The notes under the pieces are model-generated. The model was not told the DNA's origin. It worked only from the letters and a program-made list of their open reading frames with translations, and did not search any database. Shown one piece after another: positions 1-5,516 of a stretch of DNA of 5,977 nt. Both the position numbers and the translations under genes were made by a program. The first letter of the stretch is position 1, and the number at the start of each line of letters is the position of its first letter. The stretch is from Actinomycetes bacterium (GTDB lineage Bacteria > Actinomycetota > Acidimicrobiia > Acidimicrobiales > Bog-793): assembly GCA_021823365.1 (NCBI GenBank), contig JAKAOD010000212.1:1-5977 (forward strand), written 5' to 3'.

Positions 1-1
1 C

Positions 2-265
2 TTCAACCCCCGCCAGCTCGACGGCATCAACCGCGCCTTCAGCCCGTCGCCCGACGAGGTCGACTACGCAAGGAGGGTCGTCGCCGCCTTCTCTGACGCC
101 CAGTCCCGCGGCGAGGGCTCGGTCGCAGTGGGCGGGCAGCTCGTCGACCTGCCCATCGTGATGCGGGCGAAGCGGCTCTTGGAGGCGAGCGAGGCGGTCG
201 CTGCGACCCCGTCCCCGCCGGGGGCCCGCAGGGACCACGTGCCGGAAGCGCGCGGGGACGCGTAG
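2..265 (+). CDS. CitE-type HpcH/HpaI aldolase/citrate lyase family protein, C-terminal part
   Basis: This is the last 87 codons plus TAG of a gene that begins outside the window. The fragment opens with FNPRQLDGINRAFSPSPDEV and continues with YARRVVAAF, a G-x-x-V-x-G-G-x-L-V-D-L-P segment and MRAKRLLEA. That order is the usual C-terminal pattern of CitE-like lyases (HP-Q-I--IN--F-PS--EV, then a G-x-x-V/L-D-G-x-x-V/I-D-x-P block and an A-x-R-L-L helix). Known members are citrate lyase beta subunits, malyl-CoA, beta-methylmalyl-CoA and citramalyl-CoA lyases, which cleave or form C-C bonds of acyl-CoA hydroxy-acids using Mg2+. The catalytic part lies upstream, so the substrate cannot be called. 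After the family end (about LLEA) come roughly 27 low-complexity Ala/Pro/Arg residues, a lineage-specific tail. The gene converges on the hydrolase at 273 with only 7 bases between stop codons. I see no terminator there. Confidence 0.9.
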   Translation, partial: FNPRQLDGINRAFSPSPDEVDYARRVVAAFSDAQSRGEGSVAVGGQLVDLPIVMRAKRLLEASEAVAATPSPPGARRDHVPEARGDA

Positions 266-272
266 GCGCGGG

Positions 273-1394
273 TCAGGTCGCTTCGAGGCGGTAGGAGCTG
301 CCCGCGCTGCTCGGCACCCAGGCGCCGGGGAGCGCGGCGGCGAGCGCGTGCTGGGCGCGCCAGCCGGTGCAGTGCCCCGCGACGACGAGGTCGGGGCGCA
401 GCTCTTGGAGCGCGGCGACGGTCGGCCCGATGATCGGCTCGAACGCCGACCCGCCGAGGTGGAAGCCGCCGATCACCGCCACCAGGCGATCGACCCCGGT
501 GAGCCGCATCGCGTGGCGGACGATGTTGACTACGCCGGCATGGCCGCACCCGGTCAGCACGACGAGACCTCGTCCCGCGAGGTGGACGACCAGCGCCTGA
601 TCGTCGACGACGAGCGGGTCGTGACGCCAGGTGCCGCCGTCCCAGGCCTCGTGGCTCCGCGGCATGCCCTGCTCGAACTCGGTCGTCCTGTCGACCTCGC
701 CGGTGATGAGCACGCAGTCGTCCACGAGGAGCGAGGGGACGCGCCGTTCGATCACCTCGAAGCCCTCCCGCGCGAGCGCGCCCTTCGAGAGCGTCGGCAG
801 CTCCGAGGCGTCGGCACCCGGCAGGAGGACGCGCCGGCGGGTCCACACGGCCGGGTGGACGGTGAGCGGCAGGCCCCGGCGCCGCCGAAGCCGGAGGAGG
901 CCGTCGAAGCCGCCGGCGTGGTCGTAGTGGCCGTGGCTGAGCACGACCCCCCGGAGCCCCGAGAAGTCGATGCCGAGCCGCTCCGCGTTGGTCGCCATCC
1001 CCTCGGGGGACACGCCGGTGTCGAAGAGGAGCGTCGAGCGCGATCCGGCACGGCCCACCGTCACGAGCGCGGAGAAGCCGTGCTCGGCGACCATGCCCAC
1101 CCGGGTGCGGCCTCCCTCGAACAACGGCGACGGCACGCCGGCCGCCCGGGAGGACGGACGGGACACGCCGGCGTACGAGGGGAGGAGACCGTCGAAGCTG
1201 TTGTCGACGAGCGTCGTGATCTCGATCTCGTCCACGGCCGCGAGCGCGATCGGGTCGACGGCCGGCCCCTCCGCCGCTCGGGGCGCCGACGCCTGGTGCT
1301 CTGCCCCTCGAGGCGGCGGCGCCTGGTGCTCCGTCGCTCCTGGGCCGCTGCACACGGTCAGGACGATAGACCGAGACCGCCCGGCGGGCGCCAT
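273..1394 (-). CDS. MBL-fold metallo-hydrolase (COG1237-type)
   Basis: Predicted 373-residue cytoplasmic hydrolase of the metallo-beta-lactamase superfamily. Visible motifs in order: LLFDTG (122-127), the metal-binding signature SHGHYDH (153-159; H154, H156, D158, H159), TGCGH (281-285, third metal-ligand site), GGFHLGG (309-315) and GHCTG (340-344). The TGCGHAGVVN, GGFH and HCTG set is typical of the COG1237 branch, which includes the archaeal dihydropterin ribofuranosyl-aminobenzene phosphate synthase relatives; substrates of bacterial members are mostly unknown, so no specific reaction is assigned. The ATG at 1394 is preceded by a GAGGCGG-like ribosome site about 5 bases upstream. The first ~45 residues are Pro/Ala-rich, contain a repeated EHQA decapeptide and do not look like family sequence. 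An internal GTG (Val54, position 1235), just before DEIEITTLVDN where conserved sequence begins, is an alternative start. A short hydrophobic stretch ending in LTVC (12-15) is too short, and has the wrong residue before Cys, for a lipoprotein signal. Confidence 0.93.
   Translation of the reverse strand: MAPAGRSRSIVLTVCSGPGATEHQAPPPRGAEHQASAPRAAEGPAVDPIALAAVDEIEITTLVDNSFDGLLPSYAGVSRPSSRAAGVPSPLFEGGRTRVGMVAEHGFSALVTVGRAGSRSTLLFDTGVSPEGMATNAERLGIDFSGLRGVVLSHGHYDHAGGFDGLLRLRRRRGLPLTVHPAVWTRRRVLLPGADASELPTLSKGALAREGFEVIERRVPSLLVDDCVLITGEVDRTTEFEQGMPRSHEAWDGGTWRHDPLVVDDQALVVHLAGRGLVVLTGCGHAGVVNIVRHAMRLTGVDRLVAVIGGFHLGGSAFEPIIGPTVAALQELRPDLVVAGHCTGWRAQHALAAALPGAWVPSSAGSSYRLEAT
1290..1349. repeat. 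30-bp imperfect tandem repeat inside the MBL hydrolase 5' end
   Basis: The segment GCCTGGTGCTC occurs at 1291-1301 and again at 1321-1331, exactly 30 bases apart, with partly similar flanks (GGCGCC-like before, a C/G-rich GCTC-CC segment after). On the - strand it encodes two adjacent decapeptides, T-E-H-Q-A-P-P-P-R-G and A-E-H-Q-A-S-A-P-R-A (residues 21-40). The 10-codon periodicity keeps the frame open. It suggests a recent small duplication in a linker-like N-terminal extension. Outer limits are approximate. Confidence 0.6.
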
Positions 1395-1433
1395 GTAGCC
1401 GCCTCACGCGCGGCACACACCACCCCGACCCTG

Positions 1434-1680
1434 TCGCGCGCATCTGGCGCAACCTCGGCTCGAGCAAACCCGCCCACGTCTTCTCCGACGCGATCGCTGT
1501 GGCCGCGGCCCACACGCCGGGTCGGCCGCGCCATCGGGACCCGAGCCGACCGCCGTTCTGGCCCCGATAACGACGCTGTCTGGGACAGCGGTGGGAGCCA
1601 TCGAGAAGCTCGGCATCAAGCAGGTCGTCTTGATGGGGGTACACCGAGCGTCGTGGGCACATTCATCATCGCCTTCTTGA
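1434..1680 (+). pseudogene. Frameshifted remnant resembling a cell-wall-binding repeat 2 protein
   Basis: No single frame is open here, but three + frames read in turn give protein-like sequence. Frame 3 near 1434 reads LSRASGAT, like the R-x-x-G-A-T/D start of a cell-wall-binding repeat. Frame 2 at about 1469-1513 reads PAHVFSDAIAVAAAH, like the repeat's F-x-D-A-L-A-A-x-P-A-A motif. Frame 1 from 1519 reads GSAAPSGPEPTAVLAPITTL and then SGTAVGAIEKLGIKQVVLMG, matching the P-I-x-L-T ... L-G-x-x-x-V-x-I-x-G-G half of the repeat, before going out of frame to a TGA at 1678. Known proteins with these repeats are secreted actinobacterial and clostridial cell-surface or peptidase proteins. I infer a decayed gene or an indel-ridden assembly. 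The family call rests on pattern only and could be chance. Confidence 0.38.
1574..1590. repeat. Perfect 7-bp inverted repeat with 3-base loop
   Basis: CGCTGTC (1574-1580), TGG, GACAGCG (1584-1590) can fold as a tight hairpin on either strand. No T-run follows on either side, so it is not a classical intrinsic terminator. It lies within the frameshifted remnant. Confidence 0.6.
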
Positions 1681-1808
1681 AGACGACAGGGGCCAAGGGG
1701 ATCGGCGGCACAGCGACGAAGACCCTCACAGCCCTCACGGCCCTCGGAGGCCCGCTCGCCCTTTCGACAGCGGCGGTCGCAGCGATGGAGGCGGATCTCG
1801 GGGCGTAG
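1653..1808 (+). CDS. Possible 51-residue protein or tail of the broken upstream gene
   Basis: From a GTG at 1653 a frame runs to TAG at 1806-1808. Its product starts with VGTFIIAFLKTTGAKGIGG, is followed by a T/A/L-rich stretch (TATKTLTALTALGGPLALST) and ends AAVAAMEADLGA. Composition changes sharply here from the Arg/Pro-rich nonsense of the same frame upstream to a hydrophobic, Thr/Ala/Gly-rich, protein-like sequence. A G-run (GGGGG, 1635-1639) lies about 13 bases before the GTG, rather far for a ribosome site. If one G is restored in that run, the frame joins the upstream remnant as VVLMGGTPSVVGTF, so this may be the 3' end of the same broken gene. I do not recognise a family; the second half does not look like a further cell-wall-binding repeat. 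Confidence 0.3.
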   Translation: MGTFIIAFLKTTGAKGIGGTATKTLTALTALGGPLALSTAAVAAMEADLGA

Positions 1809-1823
1809 GACCTGGGGCGCCGG

Positions 1824-3095
1824 TCAGCGTGGGATCGTCACCCACCCCGCCTCCTCGGAGGCGACATCTTGCACCAGGTTGCCGAGCACGAGGTTCACGT
1901 CGTAGGAGTGGAAGCCCCAAGCCGGCCCCATCGACTCGGTGACGACCGGCCGCCTGTCACCGTGCGCGGCCACGTCCGTGACCTGGAGCCACGTGGCTCC
2001 GTCCCGGCTCTCGCAGCGCCCGGTGTAGAGGTGCGGGAACGTGAGCCACTGGGTGGTGACGGGGGGCTGCACCTTCTCGACCTCCCGCAGGAAGTAGTCG
2101 TCCAGCGGCGCGGTGCCCCCGCCGATCGCCGCGGGGTTCACACACGCGACCTGCTGGCCAACCGCCGCCCTCTGGCCGCCCTGGAGGCTGACGCCTTGTC
2201 CGGGACGTCCGAACATCGAGCCCGCCGGCGGCTCGGCCGGAAAGCTCGACCAGGCGATGACGCAGCCTGGTTGCCGCGGGGTGCTGCACAGCGGAACGTG
2301 CCTGAAGCTCCCGCCGACCTTCTTGCCCGTCGGGACCTGGACGTTGCCACCGGCGAGGATCGCCACCACGAGCCTGGACCGCAGCGACCGCACCGCGTCG
2401 ATCTGGTCGGCGATGAGCTTGATCAGGAGCACCGCACCCTGCGAGTGACCGATGAGCACGAACGGCCTGCCGTGATCGTCGCGGGCGACGAAGGACTTCC
2501 ACGCGTCGAGGAGACTCGCGTACGCGACGGTCTCGGCCTTCTCGAGGGCGGCACTCACGCGATGGGTACCGAGGCCGCTGACCGCCCGAGCCGTGGCCTG
2601 CCGGTACATCGGAGCCCACACTGTGCAGACCCGGGAGAAGAGCGACGCCTCGTCGATCGCCGCCCCGACCTCGTTGACCTGGACCTCGAGGTTCGAGTTG
2701 TCGGAGTGCTCGGTGCTGACCGTGGGGTACACGAAGAAGCAGTCGAACTTCCGCGCGGACGGCGGGTGGACGTTGGTGAGTCCGGTGGGGAACCTCGGTC
2801 CTGCCGCAGGCACGCTGGTCGCGGCGCGCGGGAAGGTGCAGGGGTCGTTCGCCGCTCCGGGCCGGCAGAGCCAGACCACGGGGCGGGCGTGGGACTCGGC
2901 ACGAAAGGCCGGGGTCGCGCCAGCCGGCCCTGTCACGGCCCCCGATGCGCGCGCTCCGTACGCGACGACCGCGCACAGCGCGGCCAGCACTGCCAGCGCG
3001 AGCAACGCGACCAGCACTGCAGGACCGGGCCGCACGGACCTCGCGGGCCGCACGGGCGAGCGTCCTCGCCGCCCGAGCACGCGGCGCCGTTGCAT
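1824..3095 (-). CDS. DUF3089 family alpha/beta-hydrolase-like protein, membrane-anchored or secreted
   Basis: Predicted 423-residue protein. The N-terminus is Arg-rich (MQRRRVLGRRGR), followed by one hydrophobic helix at about 25-47 (AVLVALLALAVLAALCAVVA): an uncleaved anchor or signal peptide, placing the body outside the membrane. The body carries DUF3089 features: D-C-F-F-V-Y-P-T-V-S (118-127), VWAPMYRQA (159-167), the nucleophile elbow GHSQG (216-220; Ser218) and a C-terminal H-S-Y-D-V-N-L (396-402) whose H396 fits the catalytic His. DUF3089 proteins are esterase/lipase-like by fold; no substrate is established here. Cysteines at 77, 86, 119, 157, 270, 278, 318 and 361 are numerous, as expected for disulfides in an exported enzyme. 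The ATG at 3095 puts the anchor at the N-terminus and overlaps the stop of a short upstream frame (TGATG), suggesting translational coupling; no clear Shine-Dalgarno is visible. A longer in-frame start (GTG 3317) would add 74 Arg/Gly-rich residues that look non-coding. Confidence 0.9.
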   Translation of the reverse strand: MQRRRVLGRRGRSPVRPARSVRPGPAVLVALLALAVLAALCAVVAYGARASGAVTGPAGATPAFRAESHARPVVWLCRPGAANDPCTFPRAATSVPAAGPRFPTGLTNVHPPSARKFDCFFVYPTVSTEHSDNSNLEVQVNEVGAAIDEASLFSRVCTVWAPMYRQATARAVSGLGTHRVSAALEKAETVAYASLLDAWKSFVARDDHGRPFVLIGHSQGAVLLIKLIADQIDAVRSLRSRLVVAILAGGNVQVPTGKKVGGSFRHVPLCSTPRQPGCVIAWSSFPAEPPAGSMFGRPGQGVSLQGGQRAAVGQQVACVNPAAIGGGTAPLDDYFLREVEKVQPPVTTQWLTFPHLYTGRCESRDGATWLQVTDVAAHGDRRPVVTESMGPAWGFHSYDVNLVLGNLVQDVASEEAGWVTIPR

Positions 3096-3317
3096 CACGA
3101 CACGTTGGCGCGTCTCGGCACGGGACGCAACCGCGGCAACGGGGATGAGCGTCCAGGTCCGGCACGGTCGGCGTCGGGCGGTCCGACTTCCACGACGACT
3201 CCCGCGCCCAGATCCCAGAGGAGAGCGAGGGCTTCCTCGTTGCTCGCCAATGGCCAGCGCGATCGCCTCGTCGCTGCCCAAGTCGGCGAGTCTGCGCAAC
3301 ACCAGGGCCGGATCCAC
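3095..3317 (-). CDS. Small unknown protein upstream of the DUF3089 gene, possibly frameshifted
   Basis: Two protein-like pieces lie in different frames. From a GTG at 3317 one reads DPALVLRRLADLGSDEAIAL; after about 3250 that frame becomes Arg/Gly/Ser nonsense. The frame offset by one base becomes protein-like at the same place, ASNEEALALLWDLGAGVVVE then VGPPDADRAGPG, and stops at TGA 3097-3095, sharing one base with the DUF3089 start. Dropping one G near 3246-3247 joins them into about 74 residues reading through EAIALAIASNEEALALL, an acidic, helical, natural-looking join. An intact alternative is a 51-codon frame from TTG at 3250. I do not recognise the family. The tight overlap suggests it was or is translated together with the hydrolase. 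A real frameshift, a sequencing error and chance all remain possible. Confidence 0.35.
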
Positions 3318-3332
3318 CAGCCTATCTGGGCA

Positions 3333-3365
3333 GCTCGACGCTACCGTTTCACCGCGCTCGACGCT
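3333..3365. repeat. 10-bp direct repeat between idh and the small downstream frame
   Basis: GCTCGACGCT occurs at 3333-3342 and 3356-3365, 23 bases apart start to start (about two helical turns). It lies in the 72-base gap downstream of idh and upstream of the small frame on the - strand. I see no terminator with a T-run in this gap, so read-through from idh into the downstream genes is possible. The repeat could be an operator or chance. Confidence 0.35.
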
Positions 3366-3389
3366 GAAGCCGCGCCGAAGCGACCTCCA

Positions 3390-4844
3390 TCATTGCCCCT
3401 GGGCGAGGGAGAAGCCGGGCTGGCCGTCGAACGTGAACAGCCCTTCGGCCTTGATGAAGGGAAAGCCCGCCCCTGCCAGACGTCCGAGCAGCGCGACGAC
3501 GTCTTCGTGGGGCACGGGGCTGCCTGCATCGCCTGCCTCGAAACGGCACCTCCAGTGGTCCACGCAGAAGGTTTCCGGGATGCCGTCCGGGTAGACCTTC
3601 TGGCCCCGGTTGGTGATCATGACGAGGGCGAGCGGGCCGGCATTGTCTTCGAGACCCTTGGCCAGCTCATCGACAGGCTGGCGGGACTCCACGAACACGT
3701 CGATGCCCACCAGTTCCTTCCTGGCGGGGGGACGATCCGAGACCGCCACGGAGATCCGCTCCGAGCTCGACGGGTACCGGGCGGGCTTCAGCGTCTTCGG
3801 TGCCTCCCCCAGCCGGGCGATCACCGCGTCGGCGAACTGGGAGGTCCCGACCCTCTCGCTCGAGACTGCGGGGTCGTAGACGTCACAGGTGTGCACGCCA
3901 TCCTCGATGGTGCGCAACCACGCGTTGTGGACCCGCTCGGCGGCCTCCCCCTGGCCGATGTGGACGAGCATCTGCACGGCACCGAGCAGCAGGCCCGAGG
4001 GGTTGGCGACGTTCTGGCCGGCGAGCGGAGGCGCAGATCCGTGGATCGCCTCGAACATCGCGACCTCGCTGCCGATGTTCGCACTGCCTGCAAGGCCGAC
4101 GGAACCGGCGATCTGCGCCGCCACGTCGGAGAGGATGTCGCCGTAGAGGTTCGGCAGGACGACGACATCGAAGGCCTCGGGGGTGTCCGCGAGCTTCGCC
4201 GCTCCGATGTCCACGATCCAATGCTCCGACTCGAGGTCCGGGTACGCCGCCGCCACCTCCTCGAACACCCGGCGGAACAACCCGTCGGTCATCTTCATGA
4301 TGTTGTCCTTCGTGAAACAGGTGACCTTCGAGCGTCCGTATCGACGGGCATACTCGAACGCGTACCTGACCAGACGTTCGGTTCCGGGCCTCGTGATGAG
4401 CTTCAGGCACTGGGTGACATCTTCGGTCTGGCGATGCTCGATCCCGCCGTAGAGGTCCTCCTCGTTCTCGCGGACGATGACGACGTCCATCCCGGGATGC
4501 TCGGTCGCGACGAACGGGTGGTACGAGAGGCAGGGTCTCACGTTCGCGAACAAGCCGAACGCCTTGCGGACGGTCACGTTCAGGCTCTTGAACCCGCCCC
4601 CTTGGGGCGTCGTGATGGGAGCCTTCAAGAACACCTTGGTCCTCCGCAAGGACTCCCAGGCTTCCGGGCCGATGCCGGCGGTGCTGCCCGCCGCGTAGGC
4701 CACCTCGCCGATCCGGATGGTCTCCACGTCCAGATCGGCGGCGCCGGCCGTGATGATGCGAAGGGTGGCGTCCATGATCTCCGGACCGATGCCGTCGCCG
4801 TACGCGACGGTGATCGGGACCGCGCCGGTGCGACCAATGCTCAT
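3390..4844 (-). CDS. icd: Isocitrate dehydrogenase, Thermus-type with C-terminal extra domain
   Basis: Predicted 484-residue cytoplasmic TCA-cycle enzyme that oxidatively decarboxylates isocitrate to 2-oxoglutarate with NAD(P)+ and Mg2+/Mn2+. Features in order: GDGIGPEI (16-23); substrate loop S87-L-N89-V-T-V-R93-K; R103 and R125; ENEEDLYGGIEH with Y132; the catalytic-lysine segment FTKDNIMK (K179, N181); metal-binding NLYGDILSD (D236, D240); and the nucleotide loop HGSAPPLAGQNVANPSG (268-284). Residues from about 376 (KELVGIDVFVESRQ ... VYPDG ... DHWRCRF ... FIKAEGLFTFDGQPGF) form the extra C-terminal domain known from Thermus thermophilus IDH and absent from the E. coli enzyme (~416 residues); length matches that longer class. 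The ATG at 4844 is supported by AAGGAG six bases upstream and by the family N-terminus; the frame stays open upstream but the added sequence is unrelated. Residues aligning to E. coli Lys344/Tyr345 are Pro273/Leu274, so cofactor preference is uncertain. It is divergent from the regulator at 5106. Confidence 0.97.
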   Translation of the reverse strand: MSIGRTGAVPITVAYGDGIGPEIMDATLRIITAGAADLDVETIRIGEVAYAAGSTAGIGPEAWESLRRTKVFLKAPITTPQGGGFKSLNVTVRKAFGLFANVRPCLSYHPFVATEHPGMDVVIVRENEEDLYGGIEHRQTEDVTQCLKLITRPGTERLVRYAFEYARRYGRSKVTCFTKDNIMKMTDGLFRRVFEEVAAAYPDLESEHWIVDIGAAKLADTPEAFDVVVLPNLYGDILSDVAAQIAGSVGLAGSANIGSEVAMFEAIHGSAPPLAGQNVANPSGLLLGAVQMLVHIGQGEAAERVHNAWLRTIEDGVHTCDVYDPAVSSERVGTSQFADAVIARLGEAPKTLKPARYPSSSERISVAVSDRPPARKELVGIDVFVESRQPVDELAKGLEDNAGPLALVMITNRGQKVYPDGIPETFCVDHWRCRFEAGDAGSPVPHEDVVALLGRLAGAGFPFIKAEGLFTFDGQPGFSLAQGQ

Positions 4845-4850
4845 GTCCTG

Positions 4851-4856
4851 CTCCTT
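4851..4856 (-). promoter_or_regulatory. Ribosome binding site of isocitrate dehydrogenase
   Basis: The - strand reads AAGGAG, then CAGGAC, then ATG. The strong Shine-Dalgarno with a 6-base spacer fixes the start at 4844 over the in-frame Met codons upstream (for example around 4950-4957). Confidence 0.85.
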
Positions 4857-4862
4857 GCTCGT

Positions 4863-4878
4863 CTCGCCTGCAGGCGAG
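4863..4878. promoter_or_regulatory. Perfect 16-bp palindrome in the idh leader
   Basis: CTCGCCTGCAGGCGAG is identical to its reverse complement. It ends 18 bases before the idh ATG and 6 bases before its ribosome site. As DNA it fits a homodimer operator with 8-bp half sites and no spacer; as RNA it could form a 6-bp stem with a TGCA loop next to the ribosome site. Which, if either, applies is inference. Confidence 0.6.
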
Positions 4879-4958
4879 GGGGGACTCCGGTCTTCGCAGC
4901 GCCGGCAGCGGGACGAAGGTCGAGACGCCGTCGCCACGTCGCTCATCATACGCACCAT

Positions 4959-4964
4959 GTTATA
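4959..4964 (-). promoter_or_regulatory. Candidate -10 box of the idh promoter
   Basis: The - strand reads TATAAC (5/6 to TATAAT) in a locally AT-rich patch about 115 bases upstream of the idh start. The hexamer 17 bases further upstream (CTCTAC) is a poor -35, so an activator or a non-consensus sigma factor may be involved. The implied leader of roughly 105 bases would contain the 4863-4878 palindrome. Confidence 0.5.
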
Positions 4965-4981
4965 CGAATCCCAGCTCGTAT
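4962..4981. promoter_or_regulatory. Inverted repeat ATACGA-N8-TCGTAT overlapping the idh -10 box
   Basis: Perfect 6-bp arms (4962-4967 and 4976-4981) with an 8-bp spacer: a 20-bp dyad with arm centres 14 bases apart, of the size bound by winged-helix dimers. One arm overlaps the TATAAC box, so a bound protein would be expected to block idh transcription. The divergent winged-helix regulator at 5106 is the obvious candidate ligand (inference). Confidence 0.6.
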
Positions 4982-5030
4982 GTAGAGGGCACCGGCCGGT
5001 TACGGGCCTGGCAGCCCTGCCGGAGACCTG

Positions 5031-5061
5031 CCGGGCGATCTCGTGTCGGCAGATCGCCTGG
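5031..5061. promoter_or_regulatory. 11-bp inverted repeat upstream of the regulator gene
   Basis: CCGGGCGATCT (5031-5041), nine bases, AGATCGCCTGG (5051-5061). The arms match at 10 of 11 positions, with 8 uninterrupted inner pairs; the single mismatch is a G-T pair that would wobble in RNA. It lies 44 bases upstream of the regulator ATG. No T-run follows, so an operator for autoregulation is more likely than a terminator. A leader hairpin is also possible. Confidence 0.65.
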
Positions 5062-5105
5062 TCGGAGTGCTTGTGTCCGTAGCCTGTTTCACGAAGCGAG
5101 CTACC

Positions 5106-5459
5106 ATGGAACCTGTGGCGGGGCCGAACGGCGAGCCGGGCGAGACGACCAGGCCGACCTGGACGTTCCTCACCAACCACGGCCACGTACTGGTCTGCAT
5201 CGCCACCGACCCCGGCGTCCGCGGCCGAGACATCGCCGCCCGGGTCGGCATCACCGAGCGCGCCGCCCAGGCGATCATCGCCGACCTCGTTGCAGAGCGC
5301 TACGTGTCGCGTACCCGGATCGGCCGACGCAACCACTACGAGATCAACCCCAATCGACCGCTGCGCCACCCCGTCGAGCAGCCCCACAGCATCGGCGAGC
5401 TCCTCCAGCTCGTAGCCACGCTCGACACTCCGCGGCGCCGGAGAGCAACCGCCTCTTGA
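5106..5459 (+). CDS. Winged helix-turn-helix transcriptional regulator (MarR/ArsR-like fold)
   Basis: Predicted 117-residue DNA-binding protein. After a short Pro/Gly-rich start comes TWTFLTNHGHVLVCIATDPG (18-37), a first helix typical of this actinobacterial single-domain family; then helix-turn-helix RGRDIAARVG (39-48), ITERAAQAIIADLVAERY (49-66, recognition helix), and wing VSRTRIGRRNHYEIN (67-81), followed by R-P-L-R-H-P and a final helix (SIGELLQLV, 95-103) that may dimerise. No ligand domain, cysteine sensor pair or membrane segment is present, so the signal is unknown. The ATG at 5106 fits the family's usual N-terminus; an upstream in-frame ATG-free extension to 5043 would run through the inverted repeat and adds nothing family-like. 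Only a weak purine-rich site (GAAGCGAG) precedes it. It is divergent from idh with 261 bases between, and 117 bases before the next + gene. Direct control of idh is inferred. Confidence 0.9.
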   Translation: MEPVAGPNGEPGETTRPTWTFLTNHGHVLVCIATDPGVRGRDIAARVGITERAAQAIIADLVAERYVSRTRIGRRNHYEINPNRPLRHPVEQPHSIGELLQLVATLDTPRRRRATAS

Positions 5460-5516
5460 GCTGAGCCTGGGACATCCGCTCTCGCTGCCGCACCCACGCT
5501 CCGGCGGCATCCCAAG

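Larger units (their letters stand above)
1395..1823. other. Region without an intact gene
   Basis: Between the start of the MBL hydrolase and the stop of the DUF3089 gene, both on the - strand, there are about 430 bases with no intact recognisable gene. They contain the frameshifted cell-wall-binding-like remnant, a 7-bp-arm hairpin and the doubtful 51-codon frame. No convincing -35/-10 pair for the MBL gene was seen. Confidence 0.6.

Noticed and set aside
266..272. A terminator between the convergent CitE-like and MBL genes
   Set aside because: Only 7 bases separate the stop codons, and no hairpin with a T-run is visible there.
64..1662. A 532-codon open frame on the - strand overlapping the MBL hydrolase
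   Set aside because: It is Arg/Pro/Gly-rich with no motif, and is a GC-driven shadow of the hydrolase frame with its recognisable metal-binding motifs.
348..1808. A 486-codon open frame on the + strand antisense to the MBL hydrolase
   Set aside because: Up to about 1640 it is charged, low-complexity antisense sequence. Only its last ~51 codons look protein-like, and they are listed separately.
3096..3317. A longer start (GTG 3317) for the DUF3089 protein
   Set aside because: It would bury the N-terminal membrane helix behind 74 mostly Arg/Gly/Ser residues. The ATG at 3095 gives a normal export or anchor topology.
3318..3389. An intrinsic terminator after isocitrate dehydrogenase
   Set aside because: No stable stem followed by a T-run was found on the - strand; only short direct repeats are present.
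1869..4985. A 1038-codon open frame on the + strand
   Set aside because: It is entirely antisense to the DUF3089 and isocitrate dehydrogenase genes, full of Arg/His/Asp, and has no domain pattern. Long antisense frames are expected at this GC content.
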